A DNA stretch of 64,000 bases from Clostridium ljungdahlii DSM 13528 (GTDB lineage Bacteria > Bacillota > Clostridia > Clostridiales > Clostridiaceae), in assembly GCF_000143685.1 (NCBI RefSeq), contig NC_014328.1:4340001-4404000 (forward strand), given 5' to 3'. The notes below the pieces were generated by a model that worked only from the letters and a program-made list of their open reading frames with translations, was not told the DNA's origin and ran no database searches. Numbering within the stretch: the first letter of the stretch is position 1; every line of letters begins with the position of its first letter. The position numbers and the translations under genes were made by a program. This document shows, in pieces, positions 1 to 9,587 of this stretch.

Positions 1-870
1 AATTGGAATTCTCTCTTTATTACATAAATCCAATAGCTTGTTTCTTCTATACTGCGGCATTAATATACCTGTAGGATTATGGAATGTTGGAATAGTATAT
101 AGAAGAGATGTATTTCTATCTATATTTTTTAAAATTTCATTTAACTTAATTCCATCTGCATCCATAGATATTCCACTAAAACTAACTCCGGAAAAGTCAA
201 ATACATGAAGTGATTTTATATATGATGGTTTTTCCACAAGTATCTTGGAACCAGGCTTTAGTATGCTCATTGAAATCAACTGAAGAGCTTGAAGTGAACC
301 TGAAACAATTAGTATTGAATCCGGTGACACATTTATATGAAACTTTTTTAAATACTTACTTATAACCTTTCTCAATTTAAGTGAACCCTTAGCCATTTCA
401 TAGCTTAAAGAAGTTATATTATTGGACACAGTTTTAAATACCTTCTTCATCATATCTTTTGGAAATAATTCAGGAGAAAGTTCACCTGTACCAAGCCTTA
501 TTATATTATCCTTATACTCCATCTTATTTATAATTTGGATTGTATGGAGGTTAGGTTTGTGTATTCCACTTTTTATATAAGGTTCCCAACTACCTGGCAG
601 CATAGAAGCCATCAAGGACCAAGTATTATTTATAATTCTGGTACCTTTTTTACTTTTTCCCTCAATTAAACCATCAGCTTTTAACTCGTCTAAGGCTTCT
701 ACAATAGTGCTTCTATTTACTTCAAATTTTTCTGCCAATTCTCTCTGTGATGGTAACTTTTCTCCTACAGTCCACTCTCCATTTCCTATTTTCTCCTTTA
801 TATAATTTACAATTTGCCTGTACATAGAAATACAAGATTTTTTATCCGGTTTCCAATCAATGTTTAACAT
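1..870 (-). CDS. MocR-type (GntR/aminotransferase fusion) transcriptional regulator, 3' end outside window
   Basis: The reverse-strand frame starts MLNIDWKPDKKSC and is open to the window edge, giving about 290 residues. Residues ~14-80 form a GntR winged helix (GEKLPSQRELAEKF then VNRSTIVEALDEL). After a linker comes the N-terminal part of a fold-type I PLP aminotransferase (ELSPELFPKDM, then TIPTFHNPTG, the typical MocR cofactor-pocket motif). MocR proteins bind PLP and usually control vitamin B6 or amino-acid genes. The lysine that binds PLP would lie in the missing C-terminal part. The LysE-type exporter gene ends 16 bases upstream on the same strand, so the two are probably co-transcribed and this regulator may control export. 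Confidence 0.88.
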   Translation of the reverse strand, partial: MLNIDWKPDKKSCISMYRQIVNYIKEKIGNGEWTVGEKLPSQRELAEKFEVNRSTIVEALDELKADGLIEGKSKKGTRIINNTWSLMASMLPGSWEPYIKSGIHKPNLHTIQIINKMEYKDNIIRLGTGELSPELFPKDMMKKVFKTVSNNITSLSYEMAKGSLKLRKVISKYLKKFHINVSPDSILIVSGSLQALQLISMSILKPGSKILVEKPSYIKSLHVFDFSGVSFSGISMDADGIKLNEILKNIDRNTSLLYTIPTFHNPTGILMPQYRRNKLLDLCNKERIPI

Positions 871-886
871 ACATATTCAAATCCTT

Positions 887-1501
887 TTATTTTGATAATA
901 TAAAATTAAAACCAAGTCTTACCCCGTAATAAATTATTATTATACCACATATTCTATTAATTACCTTAATTGATTTTTCATTAAAACTGTGCTTAAAAAT
1001 TGACATAATAGCTGCAAGAGAAGTAAACCAAAAAATTGATGCCATGCATGATCCCAGTATAAAGTACCAGGAGCTTTGATAAGAAAGAGATGCCCTAAAT
1101 CCTCCAAGGAGAAGTGAACCATCAATAATAGCCTGTGGATTCATCCAGGTCACAACAAAGCAAGATATAATTACTTTAACTAAGTTTTTTTCTATATTAG
1201 TTTTTTCATCAATATCTGGTTTACTTCTTATAAGGCTTATTCCAATGTATATAACAACTATGCATCCAACCAATAGCACAACCGATCTCAAAACCTTTGA
1301 TTTTTGGATTATGGTTCCTACACCCCAAAAGCAGGTTAGTGCAAGGGAAATATCAAAAAATATAGTTATAAAAGCTGTCCTAAATGCCTCTGCTCTTTTA
1401 CTAGCAGTTATAGCTGAATTAATTACATATAAGTTCTGCATACCAATTGGAGCCACATAAGAAATTCCAAGTAAAAATCCTTGTAAAAAATATCTAATCA
1501 T
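887..1501 (-). CDS. LysE/ArgO family amino-acid exporter
   Basis: A 204-residue, very hydrophobic protein with about six membrane segments. It carries the LysE-family signature near the N-terminus (APIGMQN, residues 17-23) and NPQAIID in the middle, the second half-motif expected in LysE/ArgO exporters. The family exports basic or other amino acids by proton exchange across the cytoplasmic membrane. AGAGGTGG precedes the ATG. It is the first gene of a probable two-gene unit with the MocR regulator. The substrate cannot be told from sequence. Confidence 0.85.
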   Translation of the reverse strand: MIRYFLQGFLLGISYVAPIGMQNLYVINSAITASKRAEAFRTAFITIFFDISLALTCFWGVGTIIQKSKVLRSVVLLVGCIVVIYIGISLIRSKPDIDEKTNIEKNLVKVIISCFVVTWMNPQAIIDGSLLLGGFRASLSYQSSWYFILGSCMASIFWFTSLAAIMSIFKHSFNEKSIKVINRICGIIIIYYGVRLGFNFILSK

Positions 1502-1641
1502 TTTTCCACCTCTAAAAATTCATATTATAGAATTTCCAAGTAAAAAACAAAAACCCTATAAAATCAATTATATTTATTAAAATGCCAATGTCTTCAACCA
1601 AAATCTAAAATTTATACCAACCAAAAGATTTTATTTTCTTT

Positions 1642-1673
1642 GTATTGACAAATCAATACCCATATATTAATAT
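1642..1673 (+). promoter_or_regulatory. Promoter with overlapping palindromic operator for the MFS-tetR operon
   Basis: TTGACA (1645-1650), a 17-base spacer and TAATAT (1668-1673) form a near-consensus housekeeping promoter. A perfect 18-base palindrome, GTATTGA-CAAA-TCAATAC (1642-1659), covers the -35 box. Its position and symmetry fit an operator for the TetR protein encoded second in the operon, implying autorepression. The assignment to that TetR is inference. Confidence 0.7.
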
Positions 1674-1764
1674 TTAAGTCGGAAACCATATGTACCATAT
1701 AAGTTTCCATAGTGTAAATCTTGATGAAAGGAAGCTATATTTTTATAACTTTTGTGGTGTAATT

Positions 1765-2946
1765 ATGGAGAATATCAGTACAAAAAATAATGAAATGTTA
1801 AGCGTAATTATGTTAAGTTTGGTTCTAGCACTAAGGCAAATGGCAATGACTATTGTATCCCCTTTTATTTCCGTTTATAGTAAATCCCTTTTATACAATA
1901 CTCCTCTTCTTGCGGGGTTAGCACTTGGCATATTTGGACTTACACAGGCAATTTTCCAAATACCATTTGGTGCTTTAAGTGATAAGTATGGAAATAAAAT
2001 CATGATGCTTATCGGCATCTTACAGGTTGATATAGGACTTGTAGTTGCTTTTTTAGCAAAAAATATATATGTTTTTATCTTTGCAAGAGCACTTCAAGGA
2101 AGTGGTGCAATACTGGGTGTTGGATACTCTTGGGTTTCAAGTATGGTAACTAAAGACAAGGAAATAAAAGCCCTAAGTATTTTAGGTGCTTTTGTATCCT
2201 GTGCAGCTGCCCTTTCTTTTGCACTTGGCCCTATTATTCATAATTTTCTTCCCGTAAACAAAATGTTTTTAATTTGCGCCCTCCTTATATTTGTAAACTG
2301 GCTGTATATACTTTTATTCCTAGAAGATAGTAAAAACTATACTAATAAAATAAAAAATTCATTTAAAGAAAACTTCAAGATCCTTGTTAAAAATAAAACT
2401 TTTATAATATTAAATAAAGCTGCATTTTGTAATAATTTTATGATGATGGCAGTATTTTACGTACTTCCTATTTATCTTAGTAACGTAACAGGTATAAATG
2501 GTATGTGGAGAATATTTATTCCATCCATAATTATTGCTATAATATTTATGAAAAAGGCAATAAGGTACATGAAAAAATATGGCAGTAATATAATCCTTGC
2601 TGCAGCCTTCACAGTTTCATCCTTAAGTATATTTTTTTACTTTCAAAAAACATCTTATATATTTTTGCTTCTAGGTACTATTTTTTTCTTTTGTGGATAT
2701 ATGTGCCTAACAACAATACTTGCAACCAATGTAAACAATATAGTAAAAGATGATTTAAGAGGTACAGCAAATGGTATATTCAACTCATTTCAGTATATTG
2801 GTTCCTTTGCGGGATCTATTGCTGCAGGAGCTTTGTGGGGATTTTCACAAAGAATAACTTTGATTCTCACAATATTTATTGGACTAGGTGGAATTTTTAC
2901 AATAATTTTTAGTAAATCAAATATAAAAGAGGAAGGTAAATTATGA
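1765..2946 (+). CDS. MFS multidrug-type efflux transporter
   Basis: About 393 residues from the preferred ATG, with 12 predicted membrane segments. MFS motif A is present in the loop after helix 2 (GALSDKYGNK, residues 69-78), and an acidic/basic motif lies near helix 5 as in DHA1 drug:proton antiporters. An in-frame ATG at 1690 would add 25 polar residues, but it lies only about 9 bases from the predicted transcription start. The ATG at 1765 has GTGGTG in front and begins just before the first helix. The stop overlaps the tetR start by four bases (ATGA), so the pair is translationally coupled. The substrate is unknown; a drug or metabolite sensed by the TetR partner is likely. Confidence 0.85.
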   Translation: MENISTKNNEMLSVIMLSLVLALRQMAMTIVSPFISVYSKSLLYNTPLLAGLALGIFGLTQAIFQIPFGALSDKYGNKIMMLIGILQVDIGLVVAFLAKNIYVFIFARALQGSGAILGVGYSWVSSMVTKDKEIKALSILGAFVSCAAALSFALGPIIHNFLPVNKMFLICALLIFVNWLYILLFLEDSKNYTNKIKNSFKENFKILVKNKTFIILNKAAFCNNFMMMAVFYVLPIYLSNVTGINGMWRIFIPSIIIAIIFMKKAIRYMKKYGSNIILAAAFTVSSLSIFFYFQKTSYIFLLLGTIFFFCGYMCLTTILATNVNNIVKDDLRGTANGIFNSFQYIGSFAGSIAAGALWGFSQRITLILTIFIGLGGIFTIIFSKSNIKEEGKL

Positions 2947-3494
2947 AAGATAAAATATTAGACACGGCTGCTAATAAAATACAAATGCATGGTTTAAAAA
3001 AATTTACTATAGACGAAATAGCCAAAGATTTAAAAATTAGTAAAAAAACTATTTATAAATATTTTAATAGTAAAGATGCAATTGTAGAGGAGTTTTTTAA
3101 GACAGTAGTGGAAAGTGATAAAAAAAATATGGAAAACTCTTTAAGCCACCAAAATGACTTTATTTCAAAAATTCACTCTATTATATACTCAAACCATAAG
3201 TACAAGATTCCTATTAATTTAATAAATGAAGCGAAAATATATTATCCAAAAGAATGGGGTAAAATCCAGGAATTAAAACAATATAAACTTGGTGCTATTA
3301 AAAAATTATTAGAAGAAGGAGTTTCAAGCGGCGTAATAAGACAAGATATTAATTTACCAATACTCATCAAAATGCTTGAACAAACAGCTGATACATTTCT
3401 AGATTATAATTTTCTAATGGATAACAAAATGAAATTTTCGGAAGCTATCCAGGAAGTATTAAAAATTATCCTATATGGAATATCAATAAAATAA
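2943..3494 (+). CDS. TetR/AcrR family regulator
   Basis: 183 residues. The N-terminal helix-turn-helix is clear (FTIDEIAKDLKIS then KKTIYKYFNSKDAI, residues 21-47). The remaining ~130 residues form the variable all-helical ligand domain. It overlaps the MFS gene by ATGA and probably represses the shared promoter through the palindrome at 1642-1659. A hairpin terminator follows the stop codon. Confidence 0.88.
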   Translation: MKDKILDTAANKIQMHGLKKFTIDEIAKDLKISKKTIYKYFNSKDAIVEEFFKTVVESDKKNMENSLSHQNDFISKIHSIIYSNHKYKIPINLINEAKIYYPKEWGKIQELKQYKLGAIKKLLEEGVSSGVIRQDINLPILIKMLEQTADTFLDYNFLMDNKMKFSEAIQEVLKIILYGISIK

Positions 3495-3503
3495 TATTTA
3501 TTA

Positions 3504-3540
3504 AAGCACCAGTTATCAATTGTATTAATAACTGGTGCTT
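3504..3540 (+). terminator. Intrinsic terminator after tetR
   Basis: AAGCACCAGTTAT (3504-3516) pairs with ATAACTGGTGCTT (3528-3540) around an 11-base loop. The downstream T-tract is short. T-rich sequence on the other side suggests it may also stop transcription from the reverse strand. Confidence 0.65.
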
Positions 3541-3548
3541 CATAAAAT

Positions 3549-3591
3549 TATATTAAGTTTATATTAGGGTTATATTGAGGTCATATTGGGT
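3549..3591. repeat. Short tandem repeat, 11-base unit
   Basis: Four consecutive degenerate copies: TATATTAAGTT, TATATTAGGGT, TATATTGAGGT and CATATTGGGT. They lie between the tetR terminator and the end of the alcohol dehydrogenase gene. No function is apparent. Confidence 0.6.
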
Positions 3592-3595
3592 CATA

Positions 3596-4762
3596 TTAAA
3601 AAGTTACCTTTTTTCCATCATATATACATTGAAGTATCTTTTTCATTTGATCAAAATCTATAGGCCTTGGATTAGCTCCTGTACATGCATCTAAGAGCGC
3701 ATTCTTTGCTATAAAATCAACATTTGAATTGAAATCATCTTTGCTTATACCATAATCTTTTAAGGTCAAAGGTATATTCAATTCCTTATCCATATCTTGT
3801 ACCATTTTAACTAGAGAATCTACCAATTCATCTTCAGTAGTTCCTTTAAGTCCTAATATTTTAGCTATATTAGCATATCTATCTGAGCAAGCTTTTTTAT
3901 TAAAATCTAAAACATATGGAAGATATATTGCATTAGCGCATCCATGTGGTATGTGCCATACAGCTCCTGTTTTATGTGCTAAACTATGAGTTATACCAAG
4001 AAGTGCATTAGAAAATGCCATACCTGCTAAACATTGTGATATATGCATCTTATTTCTAGCATCTTTATCACCCTTATAGGATTTAAGTAAGTTATCCCTT
4101 GTCATAATTATGGAATGTATTGCAAGTGGATCTGAAATATCTGATCTAGCTGATGCTACATAAGCTTCTAGTGCATGAGTTAATGCATCCATACCAGTAT
4201 GTGCAGTTAATTTAGGTGGCATTGTCTGGGCTAATGCTGGATCAACTATAGCTATATCCGGTGTCAAATTGAAGTCAGCTAAAGGATACTTTATTTTAGC
4301 TTTATAATCAGTTATTACTGAAAATGAAGTAACTTCAGTAGCTGTTCCACTAGTAGAAGCTATAGCTACAAATTTAGCTTTTTGTCTTAATTCTGGTAAT
4401 CCAAACGGAACAATTGCTTGTTTAAAAGTAAAATCTGGATATTCATAAAATAGCCACATAGCCTTTGCAGCATCTATTGGTGAACCTCCTCCAATAGCAA
4501 CTATCCAATCTGGCCCAAATTCTGTCATTATTTTGGCACCTTTCATAACGGTTTCCACAGACGGATCTGGTTCAACACCTTCTATTAGTTTAACTTCTAT
4601 GTTTGCTTCTTTTAAGTATTCTTCTACCTTGTCAAGGAAACCGAATCTCTTCATGGATCCTCCTCCAACAACTACTACAGCTTTCTTACCTTTTAACGTT
4701 TTCAAAGCACCCAAAGCATCTTCTCCAAAGTAAATGTCTCTTGGCAACGTAAATCTCTCCAT
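3596..4762 (-). CDS. Iron-containing alcohol dehydrogenase (butanol/ethanol dehydrogenase type)
   Basis: 388 residues from the ATG at 4762, which has AGGGGGA seven bases upstream. An in-frame start at 4789 lacks a ribosome site. Group III (Fe-dependent) ADH features: a GGGS nucleotide loop (33-36), GGGSPIDAAKAMW (91-103), and metal/active-site residues D192, H196, H259, H263 and H273 (the HTGMDALTHALEAY and THSLAHKTG blocks, then HIPHG). It reduces aldehydes such as acetaldehyde or butyraldehyde to the alcohol with NAD(P)H in the cytoplasm. From memory the sequence is close to enzymes of the C. ljungdahlii group. It stands alone, with a long leader region. Confidence 0.92.
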   Translation of the reverse strand: MERFTLPRDIYFGEDALGALKTLKGKKAVVVVGGGSMKRFGFLDKVEEYLKEANIEVKLIEGVEPDPSVETVMKGAKIMTEFGPDWIVAIGGGSPIDAAKAMWLFYEYPDFTFKQAIVPFGLPELRQKAKFVAIASTSGTATEVTSFSVITDYKAKIKYPLADFNLTPDIAIVDPALAQTMPPKLTAHTGMDALTHALEAYVASARSDISDPLAIHSIIMTRDNLLKSYKGDKDARNKMHISQCLAGMAFSNALLGITHSLAHKTGAVWHIPHGCANAIYLPYVLDFNKKACSDRYANIAKILGLKGTTEDELVDSLVKMVQDMDKELNIPLTLKDYGISKDDFNSNVDFIAKNALLDACTGANPRPIDFDQMKKILQCIYDGKKVTF

Positions 4763-4789
4763 TATTATTCCCCCTAATTTTATTTCCAT

Positions 4790-5198
4790 ATATTTTTATT
4801 CCCATATATTTCATTAGCAAAATTCGTACCAATCAACTTACTTACTTTTCAAATTTTCTATATCATTAGATATTGTACCCAAAGCCATACCAGTTAAGGC
4901 TTCGAGGTACTTTTATAGCTTTTCCAACTTTATGCTTATCTTTAATAATACCGGTACCTCTGTTCAAAAAAAGAACAGGGTTTTGATCAAATAAAGAACA
5001 CAATCTTCAGATAATTCTGTAATGTTATTATTTGGATAATAGCCGTATATTCCTTTGTATTTCATTAAAATTTTTATAATACTATATTTTATTGATTTCT
5101 ATTTCATCTATTAAGTGCACCTTTTTTGTACACTATGAGTAGATAACTGATAGTTGAATTTTTTCTTGTTTTATTTTAGGCACTGTTCTGTAAATTTT
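4790..5198. other. 409-base intergenic region upstream of the alcohol dehydrogenase
   Basis: It holds a dyad, CTGTTC-N7-GAACAG (4960-4978), which could be an operator or a weak hairpin. On the reverse strand there are two short open stretches (33 codons from 5065, then a second without a start ending near 4877) that look like gene remnants but match nothing I recognise. No clear -24/-12 or Rex-type site was seen. Confidence 0.4.
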
Positions 5199-5729
5199 CT
5201 ATAAACAAATACCTTCTAACAAGTGATGATATTTTACCCAGTTAACTCCAAGGACACTTCCCAATGAAATAAAAGTAGTGGTCCATATAAGAGCTCCTAT
5301 ATATGCATTAACTGAAAATCTTTTATATGACATATCTGCAATGCCTGAAACATACCCCGTAACATGCCTTACACCTGGAATAAAGTAGGCTATAATTAGC
5401 AGCTTATTACCATATTTTTTAAGCCATAGAGATACCTTATCAAATTTATTTTTATTCATGTGAATATAATGTCCATGTTTTTCGAAAAAAGCTGATCCTA
5501 ATATTCTTCCAATAAAATAGGATAGAGTTACACCTATACTTACTCCAAGTGAAGCAATTAATATACTTAAAATTAAACTCATTTTCCCCTTATAAATAAC
5601 ATATCCACAATAGGTCATAAGTGCCTCTCCAGGTAAGGGAAACGCTATAAGTTCCAGCATTAACGCTATTAATAATACAATGTATCCATAATGATTAAAT
5701 AATCCTATTACATACTGCAAAATTTTCAC
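5199..5729 (-). CDS. DedA family membrane protein
   Basis: 176 residues with four to five hydrophobic segments. The DedA/SNARE-associated signature is in the second half: YFIPGVRHVTGYVSGIADM (about 118-136), matching the conserved F/Y-x-P-G-x-R-x-x-x-G pattern, and the glycine-rich GEALMTYCGY re-entrant loop is near residue 34. Family members are undecaprenyl-phosphate or lipid transporters of the cytoplasmic membrane. It is a single gene. Its position next to a Bce-type module could reflect a shared link to the lipid carrier targeted by cell-wall antibiotics, but that is speculative. Confidence 0.85.
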   Translation of the reverse strand: MKILQYVIGLFNHYGYIVLLIALMLELIAFPLPGEALMTYCGYVIYKGKMSLILSILIASLGVSIGVTLSYFIGRILGSAFFEKHGHYIHMNKNKFDKVSLWLKKYGNKLLIIAYFIPGVRHVTGYVSGIADMSYKRFSVNAYIGALIWTTTFISLGSVLGVNWVKYHHLLEGICL

Positions 5730-5828
5730 CTCACATATACAAGTATAACCCTTATGTTATACTCATTGTCTCTACTGCATGGTCACAAAGGATTTCTTAA
5801 TTTTTCCACACATATTTTAGATCACATT

Positions 5829-6848
5829 TTAAGTGTTGCATATATCAATCATATCTGACAAAGGAAATATTAATGTAACTTTAGTTCCTTTATTTATATC
5901 AGAGTTAATACTAATTTTCAACCCCAATTTTGAACAAAGCTTTTCACATAAATATAGTCCCATTCCTGTGCTTTTGCTAAACTTTCTTCCGTTCTCACCA
6001 GTAAATCCTTTTTCAAAAACTCTATTTATATCTCTATCTACTATACCCACTCCATTATCCTCTATAGTTAACATTACTAAATTAGCTTTCTTCGCTGAAT
6101 ATATAATTATCATTGGCTCCTTATTACTTAAGTACTTTATAGAATTTCCTATTATCTGATTTATAATAAATTCAACCCATTTTCCATCAGTATATACAAT
6201 TTCATCAATATCTTTTATATCTAATTTTATTTTCTTATGAATAAAATCTCTATAATTCCTTTTGACTGCATTTCTTACTGCATTATCAAGGTTAATTTGT
6301 TTTATAATATAGTCTTTACTCACATTGTTACTTCGTGAATAATAAAGTACCTGTTCTACAAATCCCTCAATTCTATCCATCTGGAAATCTATTTTATTAG
6401 TTACTTCATTTTGATTATTTTCAAGTATAAGTTTTGTAGAAGCTATTGGCGTCTTAATTTCATGTACCCAGGTCTCTATGTATTCTCTATAATCTGCCTG
6501 CATATCTTTATAATATTTAACATTCTCATGCATATTTCTGCTTACCACTTTAAGTATAGAATTAAGCTTTTCACCTTCTATAAAGTTTGCTTCTTTTATT
6601 ACCTCTGGAAGCAGATATTTCTTATCTAATTTTTCTAATATACTGTCAATTTCATCATAATAATTTTTATATTTTATAAATTCTAAGGCCATATATGAAA
6701 TTAGTGGTAAAAACCAGATGCAAAAAAACAATACAATTATAATGAAGTTAACATTAATAGCAAGCATTATAACTGATAACACAATAAACATCAGCATATT
6801 GCATGATATTACTGCCATTTTATCTTTAATAAATTCACCTATACTCAT
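5829..6848 (-). CDS. BceS-type intramembrane-sensing histidine kinase
   Basis: 339 residues. Two closely spaced membrane helices (about 13-55) with almost no external loop are typical of kinases that sense through a partner ABC permease. The H-box is ETWVHEIKTPIAS with phospho-acceptor H129. The ATPase domain has an N-box (INQIIGNSIKYL), DNGVGI and a GMGLYLCEKL lid. Its start overlaps the regulator stop by ATGA. It completes a kinase-regulator-ABC module facing one way. Confidence 0.9.
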   Translation of the reverse strand: MSIGEFIKDKMAVISCNMLMFIVLSVIMLAINVNFIIIVLFFCIWFLPLISYMALEFIKYKNYYDEIDSILEKLDKKYLLPEVIKEANFIEGEKLNSILKVVSRNMHENVKYYKDMQADYREYIETWVHEIKTPIASTKLILENNQNEVTNKIDFQMDRIEGFVEQVLYYSRSNNVSKDYIIKQINLDNAVRNAVKRNYRDFIHKKIKLDIKDIDEIVYTDGKWVEFIINQIIGNSIKYLSNKEPMIIIYSAKKANLVMLTIEDNGVGIVDRDINRVFEKGFTGENGRKFSKSTGMGLYLCEKLCSKLGLKISINSDINKGTKVTLIFPLSDMIDICNT

Positions 6849-7516
6849 GGCATTATATACCCTAACCCTCTTCTTGTCTCTATTGGATTTTTTATTCCTA
6901 TCTCTTCAAGCTTCTTTCTTAATCTGTTAATATTAACAGTTAAAGCACTGTCATCTACAAAATAGTCTACTTTCCACAAGTATTCCATAAGTAAATCTCT
7001 TTTTACTATACTTCCTCTATTATTTATTAAATAGGAAAGTATCTTAACCTCATTTTTAGTTAGCTCTAAGGATTTGTCTTTATAAATAACCGTTGCATTT
7101 GAAAGATTTAAATTAAAGTCTTTGTAATTTAATATATTACTAGTTTTTAAGTTTCCATAGGTTCTTTTTAATATATTTGTTATCCTTGCAAGTAGTATTT
7201 CTGTATTATAAGGTTTTGTTATAAAATCATCTGCCCCCAAATTCATACTAATTAATTCATCTGCATCACTATCCCTGCTAGTAACTATTATAATGGGAAC
7301 ATCTGAGGTTTTACGTATTTCTCTACATATATAATAGCCATCAAACTGTGGTAGATTTATGTCTAGCAGTATAAGGTTTGCATTCTCATTTTCAACATAT
7401 TGTATTATATTATTAAAATCTACAGGAGCTTTCACTTCGTATCCATATTTCATTAAAAAATTTTGTAATTCTTCTCTTATAACTTCATCATCTTCAATAA
7501 TAATAATTTTTGTCAT
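6845..7516 (-). CDS. BceR-type OmpR-family response regulator
   Basis: 223 residues from the ATG at 7516 (MTKIIIIEDDEV), with AAAGG upstream. A longer frame to 7561 lacks a ribosome site. The receiver domain has the acidic pair D9/D10, phospho-acceptor D52 (LLDINLP) and the conserved lysine in DDFITKPYN. The C-terminal winged helix (about 128-220) ends RRGLGYIMP. It is expected to activate the bceAB-like genes upstream when peptide antibiotics are present. Confidence 0.9.
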   Translation of the reverse strand: MTKIIIIEDDEVIREELQNFLMKYGYEVKAPVDFNNIIQYVENENANLILLDINLPQFDGYYICREIRKTSDVPIIIVTSRDSDADELISMNLGADDFITKPYNTEILLARITNILKRTYGNLKTSNILNYKDFNLNLSNATVIYKDKSLELTKNEVKILSYLINNRGSIVKRDLLMEYLWKVDYFVDDSALTVNINRLRKKLEEIGIKNPIETRRGLGYIMP

Positions 7517-7595
7517 TATTTTCTTTACCTTTCTATATAGAAGACTATTAAACTTTGGCAAACAAAATTTAATAGTCCTAATAATTATTATAATA

Positions 7596-9587
7596 TTAGA
7601 TATTATTTTTTACTATATTTTTGTATCCTGTATATGTTGTATAGAAATATCCTACGTAAACTGCGATAAATAATAACGCTGTTGTTAAAGCTGAAAATCT
7701 AATATCTATTTGATTAAACTTACTCATCTCTCCATTAACTACTGAAATGGCAATGATAGAATGAATTATCGCAAGCGTAACTGGGAGACTAAAATACATA
7801 AAAGTTTGAATGAAGATTGTTTTATCTATCATTTTTTTGTTTGCACCAATTCTCTTTAATGCTTTATATCTTTCTATACTATCACTGGCTTCTGATAATT
7901 GTTGAAGAGCAAGTACTGCCATGCTGGTTATTAGAAATATTATCCCTAAATATATTCCTATAAATAATACTGCTGTTGTTCCACCCTTTTCACTGGAATA
8001 AATATCATCCTTTGAATAAGCATTCATATCTGAAATACTTAAGCCCTTATACTTGTGATTTAATAAATTCTCGTGTATTTCACTATATTTTTTATTATTT
8101 TGTTCCCTATTTTTATTTGAATACATCACATTAAGTATGGATCTGCAAATTTTATTGGACTTTGGTAGAATTTCATCATTTATAACTATCGTTAAATAAG
8201 TATCTTGCACTATATCATTTCCGAGATTTTCTTCTATAATTTTATCGTTTTTAACCAAGTACTCTTTTCCTTTAATATTAACTTTCTTATTACTTTTAAG
8301 CTTTCCATGAGCTAACTTAACCATCTCATTATAGTTAGACATAAGTAAAACCTCATCCTTGTTTAAGCTTATTTCTTTTTTTCCTCTCAGTTTCAACATT
8401 TTATTATAATCGGATATTTTAACAAAGGATACCTTATCATCCTTATGCTCTTCATCTGTAATTGATAATAAACCGCCTACTTTTACTCCTGAAAGATATT
8501 CATTGTAAGCTGCATACTTTTCATTTTTACTTGTTTTAAAATTAACCTTAGCTAATACATCTTCTAAATTGTTCTTTTTACTATTATTGTATACTGTTAT
8601 ACTAGCATCAAAAGGTGCCTCTTTTTCAAGCCCTGCTTCAAAATCCTTCTTAAGACTTATTCCTGTAGATAATACAAGTATTGTAATAAATAACATTAAG
8701 CATATTACTGACATTGATATAAAATTTGTATTAACTTTACTACTTATTTGTTTTACTACAAATATATTCAATCCTTTTAAATATACATTCTTATTTCTAT
8801 TTACTATATATAGCATTACTCCAGATAAACTAAAGAAGAATAATACTGTACTTACTACCGAGAGGACTATTAATGGCTTAAACATAGGATTTCTTGTATC
8901 TAAACCTATCTTTAGTATAGATTTATACGTAAATCCAAGTAATACCACACATAGAATAAAAGCTAATAAATATGTAAATGAATTTTTAAATTTTATATTT
9001 TCATTTTTCCTGCCTGCTGTTAGTAAATCAATTATTTTATACTTAGAAATAACAAATACATTAAATATCATAACAAGCAAAAACATTATTCCAAAGTATA
9101 ATATAGTCTTACCTATAGCACTTGTTGAAACAGCAAACCTGTATTCATTTATAGGAGTCTCAAATAATTTTAATGTAAAAATAGATAGAACCTGTGATGT
9201 TCCCATTCCTAATATAAGACCGACAATTAAAGATATAATTCCAACTATAAGTGTCTCTGCTACTAATATCCTGGATACTTTTCCTTTTCCCATACCTAAA
9301 GACATGTATATTCCTAATTCTTTTTTGCGTTTCTTTATTAAAAAATTATTTGCATATAATATTAAACTCCCTAATATCATTGATACAAATACTGATACGC
9401 CAGACATCATTTCCATTAACCTGGATATGTATTTTGCATTTGAAGATTTTACATCAATAAGTGCTTTTTGTGAATCTATAGAATTAAAGCTGTAAAATAT
9501 ACAAACAGCCAGTATTAGTGTTAAAAAGTATATCGTATAATCCTTATAACTTTTCTTAATATTGTTTATAGCTATCTTAGAATACAT
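7596..9587 (-). CDS. BceB-type ABC transporter permease (10 helices, large external domain)
   Basis: About 663 residues. An N-terminal FtsX-like block with four helices, a ~200-residue extracellular domain between later helices, and a final FtsX-like three-helix block (LQQLSEASDSIERYKALKRIGA) match bacitracin/lantibiotic-sensing permeases. TTG (9605) and ATG (9596) are possible starts. The ATG at 9587 is preferred because GGAGGTGAT, inside the ATPase 3' end, sits seven bases before it. It overlaps the ATPase gene by 11 bases, so translation is coupled. It acts with the kinase as sensor and with the ATPase to free cell-wall lipid targets from peptide antibiotics. Confidence 0.9.
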   Translation of the reverse strand: MYSKIAINNIKKSYKDYTIYFLTLILAVCIFYSFNSIDSQKALIDVKSSNAKYISRLMEMMSGVSVFVSMILGSLILYANNFLIKKRKKELGIYMSLGMGKGKVSRILVAETLIVGIISLIVGLILGMGTSQVLSIFTLKLFETPINEYRFAVSTSAIGKTILYFGIMFLLVMIFNVFVISKYKIIDLLTAGRKNENIKFKNSFTYLLAFILCVVLLGFTYKSILKIGLDTRNPMFKPLIVLSVVSTVLFFFSLSGVMLYIVNRNKNVYLKGLNIFVVKQISSKVNTNFISMSVICLMLFITILVLSTGISLKKDFEAGLEKEAPFDASITVYNNSKKNNLEDVLAKVNFKTSKNEKYAAYNEYLSGVKVGGLLSITDEEHKDDKVSFVKISDYNKMLKLRGKKEISLNKDEVLLMSNYNEMVKLAHGKLKSNKKVNIKGKEYLVKNDKIIEENLGNDIVQDTYLTIVINDEILPKSNKICRSILNVMYSNKNREQNNKKYSEIHENLLNHKYKGLSISDMNAYSKDDIYSSEKGGTTAVLFIGIYLGIIFLITSMAVLALQQLSEASDSIERYKALKRIGANKKMIDKTIFIQTFMYFSLPVTLAIIHSIIAISVVNGEMSKFNQIDIRFSALTTALLFIAVYVGYFYTTYTGYKNIVKNNI

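Noticed and set aside
4960..4978. CTGTTC-N7-GAACAG as a terminator or a Rex-type redox operator
   Set aside because: Stem too short for a terminator and the sequence does not fit TTGTTAA-N4-TTAACAA; left as an unassigned dyad.
4964..5065. 33-codon reverse frame upstream of the alcohol dehydrogenase
   Set aside because: Has an ATG but no ribosome site and runs through the CTGTTC/GAACAG dyad; no homologue recognised, so kept only as a note on the intergenic region.
8569..9495. 308-codon open frame on the forward strand
   Set aside because: Lies wholly antisense to the BceB-type permease, low-complexity hydrophobic translation, no ribosome site; an AT-rich shadow.
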